Shown: positions 33,964 to 43,710 of the stretch, piece by piece
Layout of the letters: the number at the start of each line of letters is the position of its first letter
Numbering within the stretch: position 1 is the first letter of the stretch
From: Echinicola shivajiensis
GTDB lineage: Bacteria > Bacteroidota > Bacteroidia > Cytophagales > Cyclobacteriaceae
Length of the DNA stretch: 64,000 bases
NCBI RefSeq assembly: GCF_018642165.1
Contig: NZ_JAHHZM010000002.1
Location: forward strand, 1-64,000
Reading direction: 5' to 3'
Translations under genes and position numbers: made by a program
Notes under the pieces: model-generated
The model's input: the letters and a program-made list of their open reading frames with translations, nothing else
What the model was told of the DNA's origin: nothing
Database searches by the model: none

Positions 33964-35298
33964 TCATTTGATCATAAGTTCTTTTGAATACTCTCTAATG
34001 GCAGAAACCATTCCGGTGCTTAGTTTTGAAAGTTCCTCTTTTGTAATGTTAAATGGAGGCATGGTATAGATCAGTTTTCCGAAAGGTCTTAACCATATAC
34101 CCTTTTCCAATAACATTTGTTGGATTTTAGGCATATCCACAGCTTCCTTCATTTCTACTACACCAATTGCTCCTAATACCCTTACATCGCTAATTTCATC
34201 TAAGTCGGCCAGGGGAGATAAGGATTGTAGTAAATGTTTTTCAATGCTTTGGATTTCTCTTTTCCAGTCTTTTGAAAGAAGTAAATCAAGACTGGCAATA
34301 GCCGTAGCACAAGCTAAAGGGTTGCCCATAAAGGTCGGGCCATGCATAAATACCCCAGGGCTGCTATTGGAAATTGTCTGCGCCACATCTGTGGTACAAA
34401 GGGTAGCAGCAAAGGACATATAGCCTCCAGTAAGGGCTTTCCCCAAGCACATGATGTCTGGACTGATCCCTGAATGCTCGCAGGCAAAGAGTTTACCCGT
34501 TCTTCCAAATCCAGTAGCAATTTCATCGGCAATGAGTAGGATATTGTGTTTTTCACAAAGTCTTTTCACTGTTTTTAAATATTCTGGATGGTAAAAGCGC
34601 ATTCCTCCGGCTCCTTGGACTATAGGTTCCAGAATAAAGGCCGCTATTTCATGGGCCCGTTCTTTAAGGACATGCTCCATTTGCTGAATTTCCTTCTCTT
34701 GTAATGGCCCATTGAATTTGGACTGTGGAGCAGGAAGGAAAATTTGTGGACTTAGTCGGTTATTGAAAATACTGTGCATTCCAGTGACAGGGTCACAGAC
34801 AGACATATCATGCCAAGTGTCCCCATGGTAGCCATTCCTGACAGTGATAAAGCGGTTTTTGTTTCCTTGATCTTTTGAGTACCAGTATTGGAGGGCCATT
34901 TTCATGGCAACTTCCACTGCTACAGATCCAGAATCACTATAGAAAATATGTTCCAAGCCCTTCGGAACAATCTCCAGCAGTTTCTTAGTCAGCAAGGCAG
35001 CCGGTTCATGGGTGATCCCACCAAACATCACATGGGCCATTTTCTCCAATTGCTTTTGGATGGCCTCGTTAAGCTCAGGAACATTATAACCATGAATAGT
35101 GGACCACCAGCTAGACATGCCATCAATTACCTTCTTGCCCTCTTCTAGCTCCAAATACACGCCCTTTGCACCATGAACTACCAAATTGTCGATTGCTCTA
35201 TTCGCAGAGGTATAGGGATGCCAGATGTGCTTATTGTCTATAGATAGGATTTCTTGCGGGGTCATATGGCTACTTACTCGGTTTTGATTTTGAGACAT
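33964..35298 (-). CDS. bioA: Adenosylmethionine-8-amino-7-oxononanoate aminotransferase
   Basis: The 444-residue class III PLP aminotransferase converts KAPA to DAPA using S-adenosylmethionine in biotin synthesis. Visible: the substrate loop WHPYTS at the N terminus, [34 protein letters not shown] around the PLP aspartate, and the Schiff-base lysine in [11 protein letters not shown] (about 280). The presence of [11 protein letters not shown] is typical of BioA. Other bio genes are not in the window. This supply of biotin links to the accC product elsewhere in the window only in a general metabolic sense. Confidence 0.93.
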   Translation of the reverse strand: MSQNQNRVSSHMTPQEILSIDNKHIWHPYTSANRAIDNLVVHGAKGVYLELEEGKKVIDGMSSWWSTIHGYNVPELNEAIQKQLEKMAHVMFGGITHEPAALLTKKLLEIVPKGLEHIFYSDSGSVAVEVAMKMALQYWYSKDQGNKNRFITVRNGYHGDTWHDMSVCDPVTGMHSIFNNRLSPQIFLPAPQSKFNGPLQEKEIQQMEHVLKERAHEIAAFILEPIVQGAGGMRFYHPEYLKTVKRLCEKHNILLIADEIATGFGRTGKLFACEHSGISPDIMCLGKALTGGYMSFAATLCTTDVAQTISNSSPGVFMHGPTFMGNPLACATAIASLDLLLSKDWKREIQSIEKHLLQSLSPLADLDEISDVRVLGAIGVVEMKEAVDMPKIQQMLLEKGIWLRPFGKLIYTMPPFNITKEELSKLSTGMVSAIREYSKELMIK

Positions 35299-35347
35299 AT
35301 GAACAATTTAAGAAATTGAACATACGGATTTTACAAGTCTTCAAATG

Positions 35348-35376
35348 AATAAAGGGGATTATAAATCCCCCTTATT
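35348..35376 (-). terminator. Probable terminator of fabD
   Basis: An imperfect inverted repeat AATAAAGGGGA / TCCCCCTTATT with a short loop lies about 75 bases after the fabD stop. The stem end is T-rich on the minus strand. Confidence 0.55.
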
Positions 35377-35448
35377 TTAAGTTCTAGATTATAAATATAG
35401 AAGAGCTTTAAGTCTTTTATCTAATATCTAAAGTCTTTTGTCTTTAGA

Positions 35449-36324
35449 TTACAGTCCAGAAACTTCAGCTTCACGGTGGATTTTCTTCACCAAGCCTTGA
35501 AGCACTTTGCCAGGGCCACATTCCACAAATTCAGCGCCGCCATCGGCCACCATATTTTGAACAGACTGGGTCCATTTTACTGGCGCGGTCAACTGTGCAA
35601 TGAGGTTCTTTTTGATGGTTTCCACATCAGTTTCACCCTTTGTGCTTACGTTTTGGTAAACAGGGCAAATAGGAGAGTTGAAAGTGGTGGCTTCAATGGC
35701 CTTTTCCAATTTTTCCCTTGCTGGTTCCATTAATGGAGAGTGGAATGCTCCACCTACAGGAAGAGGAAGGGCTCTTTTAGCTCCAGCTTCCTTGGCTTTT
35801 TCACAGGCAATTTCTATACCTTTGTTTGAGCCTGAAATCACCAATTGTCCTGGACAGTTATAGTTTGCAGCCACAACCACTTCATCATCAATGCTGGCAC
35901 AGATTTCTTCTACCTTTGCATCTTCTAGGCCTAGGATGGCAGCCATGGTGGAAGGATTGATTTCACAAGCTTCCTGCATCGCCAAAGCTCTTTGATAAAC
36001 CAATTTTAAGCCATCCTCAAAAGAAAGGGCGCCAGCAGCTACCAAGGCAGAAAGCTCACCCAAAGAGTGTCCAGCTGCCATTTCAGGCTTAAAGTCTGCA
36101 GTGGTTTTGGCTAAAATTACCGAATGAAGAAAAACGGCAGGTTGCGTTACTTTGGTCTGCTTCAGTTCATCAGCGGTTCCGTTGAACATGATTTCGCTGA
36201 TTTTGAAACCTAATATTTCATCTGCTTGATCAAAAAGCTTTTTAGCTTCAGCATTGGTTTCATATAATTCTTTACCCATTCCCGGGAACTGTGCCCCTTG
36301 ACCGGGGAAAACATAAGCCTTCAT
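35449..36324 (-). CDS. fabD: Malonyl-CoA:ACP transacylase
   Basis: FabD loads malonyl groups onto acyl carrier protein for fatty acid synthesis. From ATG 36324 the 291-residue protein begins MKAYVFPGQGAQFPGMGKEL, the family's usual start. The nucleophile is S87 in GHSLGE, the substrate arginine R112 is in YQRALAM, and the catalytic histidine H195 is in GGAFHSPLM. An upstream ATG at 36357 would add 11 basic residues not seen in the family, so I chose 36324. It is apparently monocistronic. Confidence 0.95.
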   Translation of the reverse strand: MKAYVFPGQGAQFPGMGKELYETNAEAKKLFDQADEILGFKISEIMFNGTADELKQTKVTQPAVFLHSVILAKTTADFKPEMAAGHSLGELSALVAAGALSFEDGLKLVYQRALAMQEACEINPSTMAAILGLEDAKVEEICASIDDEVVVAANYNCPGQLVISGSNKGIEIACEKAKEAGAKRALPLPVGGAFHSPLMEPAREKLEKAIEATTFNSPICPVYQNVSTKGETDVETIKKNLIAQLTAPVKWTQSVQNMVADGGAEFVECGPGKVLQGLVKKIHREAEVSGL

Positions 36325-36512
36325 GCGTTTTTTGTTTTTATAAATCCACTTTTCCATTTGATATAGCCAAAAGGCTGCTCAAAATATTCAAGCGGCATTG
36401 GTAAATTCAAAATGTTAATTGTGGGGACAAATATACCAAAAAATTAAGCAAAGCGGATAGGGGATATGGTGGATTTAAGCAAGGTGAGTGGTGGGGATGT
36501 TTTATGTATTAC

Positions 36513-36947
36513 TTAGCAGACAAAATCATTCATAGTAAGGAATTTTGATTTTTCATCTTCATTTGGCAAGCGACAAGTGTCTCTTTTTCCAAACCATTTA
36601 TATCTATTTTGGGCGATCCAATCATAAATGGAATCTCTCAAAAATTTTGGTACAATGATAAAACCATAAAAAAGGGGCCATAGCCCCTTGAGTTTTTTTG
36701 CGATTTCCAAAGCAGCCCGGCTCTTATAATAAACCTTATCCTTACGTAGCAGCACTAAGGAGTCCAGATAATCTTCATTAATAGATTTTCCCTTTAACAG
36801 TTTTTGGCCCGGGATATCCTGAAGGGATGCGAGCTTGAAATGGTCTTTTGAATCATGCCGAATAATGAAGTCCACTGCCTGATTACACAGATTGCAGACT
36901 CCATCAAATAACACAATATCAACATCCTGATTTTTTAATCTGCTCAT
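36513..36947 (-). CDS. DCC-family thiol-disulfide oxidoreductase (DUF393)
   Basis: The 144-residue protein has the DCC hallmark DGVCNLCN near residues 15-22, a CxxC in a thioredoxin-like context, followed by YKSRAALEIAKKLKGLWPLF and WFGKRDTCRLP near the C terminus. The family is predicted to act in thiol-disulfide exchange but is poorly characterised. Its start overlaps the stop of the preceding T9SS adhesin gene by four bases, so the two are translationally coupled. Confidence 0.85.
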   Translation of the reverse strand: MSRLKNQDVDIVLFDGVCNLCNQAVDFIIRHDSKDHFKLASLQDIPGQKLLKGKSINEDYLDSLVLLRKDKVYYKSRAALEIAKKLKGLWPLFYGFIIVPKFLRDSIYDWIAQNRYKWFGKRDTCRLPNEDEKSKFLTMNDFVC

Positions 36948-39751
36948 TTAATAATTTGAACATGTCCTTTTAATTCCTCGGAATTAATGCTTTCGTCATT
37001 GGTGTTGAATAGCACAGTGCCAGAATAGAAGTAGGTGCCCGCTGGCAGTTCATTACCGTTCTTATCTACCCCGTCCCAACGGATGTAGAAGTCATTTTCG
37101 TTAGATGTAGCACTATTGTATTCGAAGACCAATACGCCCCAACGATTATATATTTTAATATCTACCGCTTCTACAAACCTTGGACATCTTGCGAATGGAT
37201 TGTCAAATGCCTGGAAGGTATCATTGATGCCATCACCATTAGGAGTAAATGCGTTTGGCAGCTCATAATTTGGACAATTGTCCACGCAGACAATATTGCT
37301 CGGATCACTTTCATTTCCTGACCTGTCGACAGCAGTAATATAATAACAGCCTTTGAGTTCAGTCAATCCAGTGATTCTGGTACTCAAATCGAGGGCATTC
37401 AAGGTGCTGACCAATTCAAAGCTGCCCTCATTACCTGTTTCGGAATAGTATACCCTATAGCTGCTCAATTCATCATCACAGTCTCCAGTGAAGTTAGGTT
37501 CCCAGCTGAGATCATGGTAAAAAGCATCAAAATTACAAGGTTTGTCCGCCAGGAATTCTTCACAATTTGGCCCTTCATAAGTCAGTACAGGAGGGCAGGG
37601 GAGCCTGTTGTCATCAGGCCTTGCACAAATGATCTGGGATTTGTTTTCCAATGGATAGGTCAATAGGTCGACATTATACGCACCTTTGGTGATTACGTAA
37701 TAGCAATATTCTGTATCCCTGCTTAGTGGTATTCCATTATGGCTTCCATCATCCAAGAAGGTAAAACCATTTGCTGTAACATCAACCTCTGCGATTAGCT
37801 CAAAGGTGTCTACATCATTGGCATCTGGATCATTACGGTTTCTGTAAACTTCATGTGTATACTGAGAAATGCTATTGTTCCATGGAACATTAAATTGCCA
37901 GTTGAGCTCGATGGCCTCATTAATAATGGTAGGTTGCAACCAAACGGATGAGGCTTTGCTGGAAGTGTCTATCCTTACTCCACCATCAAGCAAGACCACT
38001 TCATAATTATATACCAAGCCTTCAGTGTTCAAGCCAGTGTCTGTATATAGTGTGTCACTAGTGGTAATTACTGTAGTGATATTATTGTTGCCTGTGAAGC
38101 CCTCAGAACGAATCAATTGGTATTCGTAAGGACCAGGATATTGGGTTTGGTCAATGTCATAAGGTGGTGTCCATTTGATGAACATTTCACCATCTGTAGG
38201 ATCCGTGGCTTCCACACTTACATTGGTAATGATCGGTACATCCACATCAATGGTCAGGCAGAACTCTTCAGAAACAATACTTTCGCCGGCTCTTGGCTGA
38301 GGAAAGGCTGCCACTAATCTATAACAGTAAGTGTTGCCAGGAGACAAACCCTCTCCACCGTTTGTATCGGTAAACTCAAAGGTGTTCATATCAGTGGTTC
38401 CAATCAACTCATATCCTTCCCTTATCCCAGTTTCACAGGAGTCAGGTTCGTAAGGGTTGCTGTTGATACTTCTCCATATTTGCATGGTTTCCGCACTGTT
38501 GCTACAGGAATAAGGATCCCATGTTATTTCAGCAGTCCTCCCAGGCATTTGCTCTACACTTTGAATCACTGGAGGAGGACCTACTACTTTTATATTCCAA
38601 GTTTTGATATCTACTAGGGCTGGGCCAGACTCAGGATCATCCGTTATTCGGATTCTGACCTGATATTCCCTTGCTCTGACATGGCCGCAGACTGTCTGCC
38701 AGTCAAAATTGATTATACCTGGTGAAGACTGGAAAGTTGCCTCAGGGTCATAGGAAGCAGGAGAGGAAGTGATTTCTATAGGATCTCCAAATACTTCGAT
38801 TTTAATATCATCACCATCAGGATCTGTTCCTTGAATGATTTCTTCGATATTGGTTCCAGCCACCACACAAATATCAGGCGGCACAATTAATACAGGTCTT
38901 TGATTATCAGAGTTTTCAATGATAATTTGCATGTCCCGGACCACATAACCAATCTTTTGGTATTCACCATTGATTTTCCTCCATTCTTCTATATGGAAAG
39001 CTACATTATATTGCCCTGCGACCCCAGGTGCATCCCAAATCAAATCCCCAGTGACTGGATCCATAGAGATATATGGATTGGGAGTGCCGTCTTCTCGGTT
39101 AAAACTAAATTCATCTGAAGCAGGACTTCTGTAATTGTTTACTGGTCTTTGGAAATCCTGAAGCGGGACAATATCATCAAACCTATATGCAATACTATCA
39201 CCATCAGGATCATAAGCTCCTGGGTTATGGATATAACGAGTGTTGATCTGTCCGTTATCTACTGGAGGGATGGTCAGAACAGGGGAGTTGTTGACCCCAA
39301 TAAATGGGTCAATGGTAATCATGGTCTCAATATAGAAGGGCGTTTCTACAGAGTTGTCCATATTAAGCGTAAGGTCATTACGGTTAAATTCCTGAAATCG
39401 GATGGTGTATTGACCAGGCCCTTGGTAGGTATGTGTGATTACAAAGGTGTTTTTCTCGATTTGATTGCCCAGAGATTCCACCATTTCAAAGTCACTCTCC
39501 GTATTGAGGTTTTCTACCACCCGGCCATCTCCAAACTCAATACGCCCCGGACCAAATATTACCGAGGAACGGGTGTCCGTGTAACCTACCACTGTGATCC
39601 TATAGGTGAGGGATTGAACAGAAATTCTTTCGGCGATGATTTCACCTGCCCGGATGTGTGTAGCTAATGTCTCTTGAAGTCCTATAAACAATAGTGACAG
39701 GGTGAATAAGAGAAAAGCTTTACATTTCATATATCTCATAAGTTTTACCAC
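36944..39751 (-). CDS. Large secreted adhesin-like protein with T9SS type B C-terminal domain
   Basis: The 935-residue extracellular protein has a signal peptide (hydrophobic core FLLFTLSLLFIGL, cleavage near ETLA-THIRAGE). It is built of Ig/PKD- and fibronectin III-like modules (repeated strands such as YTYRLVAAFP-type segments between about 400 and 800). The C-terminal about 100 residues start PNAFTPNGDGINDTFQAFD and contain IYNRWGVLVFEYNS and WDGVDKNGNELPAGTYFYS, the gliding-motility-associated CHU_C domain that marks type IX secretion and surface attachment. Internal cysteines suggest disulfides. A start at 39730 would give a shorter but equally good signal peptide. The ligand is unknown. 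Confidence 0.88.
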   Translation of the reverse strand: MVKLMRYMKCKAFLLFTLSLLFIGLQETLATHIRAGEIIAERISVQSLTYRITVVGYTDTRSSVIFGPGRIEFGDGRVVENLNTESDFEMVESLGNQIEKNTFVITHTYQGPGQYTIRFQEFNRNDLTLNMDNSVETPFYIETMITIDPFIGVNNSPVLTIPPVDNGQINTRYIHNPGAYDPDGDSIAYRFDDIVPLQDFQRPVNNYRSPASDEFSFNREDGTPNPYISMDPVTGDLIWDAPGVAGQYNVAFHIEEWRKINGEYQKIGYVVRDMQIIIENSDNQRPVLIVPPDICVVAGTNIEEIIQGTDPDGDDIKIEVFGDPIEITSSPASYDPEATFQSSPGIINFDWQTVCGHVRAREYQVRIRITDDPESGPALVDIKTWNIKVVGPPPVIQSVEQMPGRTAEITWDPYSCSNSAETMQIWRSINSNPYEPDSCETGIREGYELIGTTDMNTFEFTDTNGGEGLSPGNTYCYRLVAAFPQPRAGESIVSEEFCLTIDVDVPIITNVSVEATDPTDGEMFIKWTPPYDIDQTQYPGPYEYQLIRSEGFTGNNNITTVITTSDTLYTDTGLNTEGLVYNYEVVLLDGGVRIDTSSKASSVWLQPTIINEAIELNWQFNVPWNNSISQYTHEVYRNRNDPDANDVDTFELIAEVDVTANGFTFLDDGSHNGIPLSRDTEYCYYVITKGAYNVDLLTYPLENKSQIICARPDDNRLPCPPVLTYEGPNCEEFLADKPCNFDAFYHDLSWEPNFTGDCDDELSSYRVYYSETGNEGSFELVSTLNALDLSTRITGLTELKGCYYITAVDRSGNESDPSNIVCVDNCPNYELPNAFTPNGDGINDTFQAFDNPFARCPRFVEAVDIKIYNRWGVLVFEYNSATSNENDFYIRWDGVDKNGNELPAGTYFYSGTVLFNTNDESINSEELKGHVQIIK

Positions 39752-40015
39752 TTCTACCTGAATCTGAACCTTCCATTCAGGTGAATTACTTAAAAATTTA
39801 CAGTATTTATACTTAATTAACGTCTAAGTATAAATGATCGCATTAACCTTAATTAATAAATATATACGAATTAAAGTTAAGGAAGTGTAACATATTACCG
39901 AAATCCAACTGAAAATTTAAGTGATAAAGACGCAAAAAGTTTAAAAATAGGTGAAAAATAGGTTTTGGGTAATTATTTAGAACCTTTTAAAATAAGAGCA
40001 ATACGTAGTGATCAA
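39752..40015. other. Divergent intergenic region (adhesin / sdhC)
   Basis: This is AT-rich with no gene. It must contain the adhesin promoter on the minus strand, which I cannot place. An open frame runs upstream of the true sdhC start from 39965, but it has no homology and overlaps the sdh promoter. Confidence 0.4.
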
Positions 40016-40046
40016 TTGTTTGATAAACTTTCGACATGTAAATTTG
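40016..40046 (+). promoter_or_regulatory. Promoter of the sdhCAB operon
   Basis: TTG (40016-40018) and the -7 element TAAATTTG (40039-40046, fits TAnnTTTG) are 20 nt apart. Transcription from about 40053 leaves a short leader before ATG 40100 and would exclude translation from the upstream in-frame start at 39965. Confidence 0.55.
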
Positions 40047-40099
40047 TTAACCAAATTGAAAAAATTAAAAAACCATCTTCACTAATAAAGAGAAATTTT

Positions 40100-40786
40100 A
40101 TGAGTTGGGTAACCAAAACCTTTAGTAGCACTTTGGGACGAAAGTTGCTAATGGCCCTGACAGGCTTATTCCTGATCCTGTTTCTGATAGGACATGTCTC
40201 CGGAAACATGCTTTTATTTAAGAATGACGGTGGACAGGCATTTAACGAATATGCCAAGTTTATGACCACCAATCCGGCAGTAAAACTTCTTTCCTACCTG
40301 ACCTACATATCCATTATTGGACATGTGATCGTATCAATTATTCTTTCTGCAAAAAATAAGAAGGCTAGACCTGTAAATTATGCAGATAGTAAAGCAGGTA
40401 CCAACAGTTCTTGGAATTCAAGAAATATGGGCATCCTTGGTACTATCGTACTTATTTTTATTGTAGTTCACCTTCAGAATTTCTGGGCACAGATGCATTG
40501 GGGAGCTATTCCAATGGTGACCTATGAAAGCGGTGAGTTCAAAGATCTTTATGCTGTTGTAAACCTTGCTTTCTCCAATATTGGATTGGTAGCGCTTTAT
40601 GTATTGTCCATGATTTTATTGGGCTTCCACTTGAACCATGGTTTTGCCAGTGCATTCCAAACATTGGGACTTAATCACAAAAAGTACACTCCGGCGATCA
40701 AGTTTATCGGTAGTGCTTTTTCTATCATTGTTCCGGCCATGTTTGCCTCAATGCCTATTTTCATCTATTTATCAACTTTGAATTAA
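40100..40786 (+). CDS. sdhC: Succinate dehydrogenase cytochrome b subunit (B-type)
   Basis: The 228-residue inner-membrane anchor has five predicted TM helices (near 22-40, 58-80, 105-128, 150-175, 195-220), as in B-type succinate:menaquinone oxidoreductases where one di-heme subunit replaces SdhC plus SdhD. Histidines suited to heme ligation occur in FLIGHVSGNML, SIIGHVIVSI, IVVHLQNFW and GFHLNHGF. I start at ATG 40100 because MSWVTKTFSSTLGRKLLMAL is the family's usual beginning and a promoter lies between 40016 and 40046. It is first in the operon with sdhA and sdhB. Confidence 0.92.
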   Translation: MSWVTKTFSSTLGRKLLMALTGLFLILFLIGHVSGNMLLFKNDGGQAFNEYAKFMTTNPAVKLLSYLTYISIIGHVIVSIILSAKNKKARPVNYADSKAGTNSSWNSRNMGILGTIVLIFIVVHLQNFWAQMHWGAIPMVTYESGEFKDLYAVVNLAFSNIGLVALYVLSMILLGFHLNHGFASAFQTLGLNHKKYTPAIKFIGSAFSIIVPAMFASMPIFIYLSTLN

Positions 40787-40798
40787 TACAAAGCCAAT

Positions 40799-42733
40799 AT
40801 GATACTTGATTCTAAAATACCAGCAGGTTCATTAGCTGAAAAGTGGACTAAACATAAATTTAATATGAAGTTGGTCAACCCGGCCAACAAAAGGAAGTAT
40901 GAGGTAATTGTAGTAGGAACTGGTCTAGCAGGTGCTTCAGCAGCAGCTTCTTTGGCTGAGTTGGGCTATAATGTTAAGGCTTTTTGTTTCCAGGATAGCC
41001 CTAGAAGAGCACACTCCATTGCTGCTCAGGGTGGTATCAATGCTGCAAAGAACTATCAAAATGATGGTGACTCTGTATACAGGTTGTTTTATGACACCAT
41101 CAAAGGTGGTGATTATCGTTCCAGAGAAGCCAATGTACATAGACTAGCAGAAGTTTCTGTAAATATTATTGACCAATGTGTGGCGCAAGGTGTTCCTTTT
41201 GCCCGTGAATATGGTGGTTTGCTTGCCAACCGTTCATTTGGTGGTGCTCAGGTATCGCGTACCTTCTACGCCAGGGGCCAAACTGGACAGCAGTTGCTTT
41301 TGGGTGCTTATTCAGCCTTGAGCCGTCAGGTAGCCAATGGTAAGGTGAAGCTTTATCCAAGAACTGAGATGATGGATGTGGTAACCATCGATGGCAAAGC
41401 CAGAGGTATTGTTACCAGAAACCTGATCACAGGAGCTATTGAATCTCACAGTGCGCATGCCGTATTGCTTTGTACTGGTGGATATGGTAACGTATTCTTC
41501 CTTTCTACCAATGCAATGGGGTCTAATGTGACTGCTGCTTGGAGAGCACATAAGAAAGGAGCTTATTTTGCCAACCCTTGCTATACACAAATTCACCCAA
41601 CTTGTATCCCTGTTTCAGGAGACCATCAATCTAAATTGACTTTGATGTCAGAATCATTGAGAAATGATGGTAGGGTATGGGTGCCTAAAACGAAAGAATT
41701 GGCTGAGAAACTTCGTAAGAGGGAGATCATGCCTAAAGATATTAAGGACGAGGATAGAGACTACTATTTGGAGAGAAGGTATCCTTCTTTCGGTAACTTG
41801 GTGCCTCGTGATGTGGCTTCTAGAAATGCCAAGTATGTTTGCGATGAAGGCAGAGGGGTAAATGAGACCGGTGAGGCGGTATTCTTGGATTTCCGTGATG
41901 CTATCACCAGAGACGGAGAAGATACTATCAGTGCCAAATACGGTAACTTGTTTGATATGTATCAGCAGATCACTGGTGAGAACCCTTATAAGACGCCAAT
42001 GAAGATTTATCCAGCTGTTCACTATACTATGGGTGGACTTTGGGTAGATTACCATTTGATGACTACTGTACCAGGACTGTATGCTCTAGGAGAAGCCAAC
42101 TTCTCTGATCATGGTGCCAACAGATTGGGAGCTTCTGCATTGATGCAAGGTCTAGCCGATGGTTATTTTGTGATTCCTTACACTATCGGTGATTATTTGG
42201 CAGGCATGCCATACGAGAAAGTGGGAACAGACCATGAGGCTTTCAAACAGTCAGAAAAAGAAATCAAGGATAAAATCCAAAAATTACTTTCCATCAACGG
42301 TAAGAAAACCATAGATGATTTCCATAAGCGATTAGGGAAAATCATGTGGGAATACTGTGGTATGGCCAGAACTGCCGAGGGTCTTCAGAAGGCCATTGGT
42401 ATGATTCAGGATCTGAAAAAGGAATTTTGGGCTGATGTCAAAGTTTTGGGAACTGAAGATGAGCTGAACTTATCTTTGGAGAAGGCTCACAGAGTGGCAG
42501 ACTTCATTGAGTTGGGAGAGCTTATGGTAAGGGATGCATTGCACAGAAATGAGTCTTGTGGTGGTCACTTCCGAGAAGAATATCAAACCGAAGAAGGTGA
42601 AGCCCTTCGTGATGATGAGAATTTTGCTTACGTGGGCGCTTGGAAACACATGGGAGATAATGTGGAGGAAGAGCTGAACAAAGAACCGCTTGTGTTCGAG
42701 AACGTGAAGTTGACCCAGAGAAGTTACAAGTAA
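40799..42733 (+). CDS. sdhA: Succinate dehydrogenase flavoprotein subunit
   Basis: The 644-residue catalytic subunit oxidises succinate to fumarate with covalently bound FAD. The Rossmann motif is [19 protein letters not shown] (about 38-56), and the FAD-linking histidine is in [15 protein letters not shown]. Substrate residues are expected in [11 protein letters not shown] and the [11 protein letters not shown] segment. The length is that of the B-type enzymes. It lies 12 bases after sdhC and 30 before sdhB. The reaction direction may reverse to fumarate reduction; the sequence does not decide. Confidence 0.96.
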   Translation: MILDSKIPAGSLAEKWTKHKFNMKLVNPANKRKYEVIVVGTGLAGASAAASLAELGYNVKAFCFQDSPRRAHSIAAQGGINAAKNYQNDGDSVYRLFYDTIKGGDYRSREANVHRLAEVSVNIIDQCVAQGVPFAREYGGLLANRSFGGAQVSRTFYARGQTGQQLLLGAYSALSRQVANGKVKLYPRTEMMDVVTIDGKARGIVTRNLITGAIESHSAHAVLLCTGGYGNVFFLSTNAMGSNVTAAWRAHKKGAYFANPCYTQIHPTCIPVSGDHQSKLTLMSESLRNDGRVWVPKTKELAEKLRKREIMPKDIKDEDRDYYLERRYPSFGNLVPRDVASRNAKYVCDEGRGVNETGEAVFLDFRDAITRDGEDTISAKYGNLFDMYQQITGENPYKTPMKIYPAVHYTMGGLWVDYHLMTTVPGLYALGEANFSDHGANRLGASALMQGLADGYFVIPYTIGDYLAGMPYEKVGTDHEAFKQSEKEIKDKIQKLLSINGKKTIDDFHKRLGKIMWEYCGMARTAEGLQKAIGMIQDLKKEFWADVKVLGTEDELNLSLEKAHRVADFIELGELMVRDALHRNESCGGHFREEYQTEEGEALRDDENFAYVGAWKHMGDNVEEELNKEPLVFENVKLTQRSYK

Positions 42734-42763
42734 TCATTTGACAACCAAAAATTCATAATTATT

Positions 42764-43513
42764 ATGAACTTAACACTTAAAGTTTGGAGACAAAAAAACG
42801 GTTCTGATAAGGGCGGTTTTGTTAATTATAATATTGCTGATATTTCTGAAGACATGTCTTTCTTGGAAATGTTGGACGTTTTGAACGAGGAGCTTTCTGA
42901 AAAAGGAGAAGATCCAGTTCACTTTGACCATGATTGTAGAGAAGGTATCTGTGGGATGTGTTCTTTGCATATCAATGGCAAGCCTCATGGACCTCAACAA
43001 ACAACCACCTGTCAGTTGCACATGAGGTCTTTCAAGGATGGTGATACCATTACTATCGAGCCTTGGAGAGCTGCTGCTTTCCCAGTAGTGAAAGATTTGG
43101 TAGTGGATAGAGGTGCTTTTGATAGAATCATCCAAGCGGGTGGTTATGTATCTGTAAACACCGGTGGTGTACCTGATGCCAATGAGATTCCAATTCCAAA
43201 GAAAATTGCTGACGAGGCTTTTGATGCTGCGACTTGTATTGGTTGTGGTGCTTGTGTAGCTGCTTGTAAGAATGCTTCTGCTATGCTCTTTACTTCTGCT
43301 AAAATCTCCCAGTTGGCCATGTTGCCTCAGGGTAAGGTGGAAAGAAAAGAGAGAGCTGAGAAGATGATTGCCCAGATGGATGAGGAAGGATTTGGCGCAT
43401 GTACCAACACAGGGGCATGTTCTATTGAATGTCCTAAAGGTATCAGCTTGACCAATATCGCTAGAATGAACAGAGAATATTTTTCTGCCATTGTAAGCAG
43501 TGAGAATGTATAA
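42764..43513 (+). CDS. sdhB: Succinate dehydrogenase iron-sulfur subunit
   Basis: The 249-residue subunit passes electrons from FAD to menaquinone. The N-terminal [2Fe-2S] ferredoxin fold has [18 protein letters not shown] and a distal TTTCQ cysteine; the C-terminal domain has [15 protein letters not shown] and a second set [15 protein letters not shown] for the [4Fe-4S] and [3Fe-4S] clusters. It ends 25 bases before a strong terminator, closing the sdhCAB operon. Confidence 0.96.
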   Translation: MNLTLKVWRQKNGSDKGGFVNYNIADISEDMSFLEMLDVLNEELSEKGEDPVHFDHDCREGICGMCSLHINGKPHGPQQTTTCQLHMRSFKDGDTITIEPWRAAAFPVVKDLVVDRGAFDRIIQAGGYVSVNTGGVPDANEIPIPKKIADEAFDAATCIGCGACVAACKNASAMLFTSAKISQLAMLPQGKVERKERAEKMIAQMDEEGFGACTNTGACSIECPKGISLTNIARMNREYFSAIVSSENV

Positions 43514-43537
43514 TTGAGATCTTAGATCATAAAGTGA

Positions 43538-43564
43538 AAGGCCGGAATTTCCGGCCTTTTTTAT
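43538..43564 (+). terminator. Terminator of sdhCAB
   Basis: A perfect stem AAGGCCGGA (43538-43546) / TCCGGCCTT (43550-43558) with a 3-nt loop is followed by a T run. Confidence 0.93.
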
Positions 43565-43710
43565 TGCCTGATTTTTTTTGATCATTATTGTAAAACTGGG
43601 TTTTTATAGATCATTTCCTGAATATCTGACCACTTAATTGGAAAAAACAAGGAAAACTATAACTTCAATATTTTGTTAGTAATAGAAGTAGACGAAAAGA
43701 ACCTCTTTTA

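Noticed and set aside
39149..39667. 172-codon ORF antisense to the adhesin gene
   Set aside because: It is a shadow of the real minus-strand coding sequence, which has a signal peptide and a T9SS domain in the correct frame.
39965..40099. N-terminal extension of sdhC from an upstream GTG/TTG-type start
   Set aside because: It overlaps the sdh promoter, has no family similarity, and the normal SdhC start is ATG 40100.
42770..43585. Long open frame (271 codons) antisense to sdhB
   Set aside because: It mirrors a highly conserved gene. Its product has no recognisable domain and its openness follows from the codon use of sdhB.
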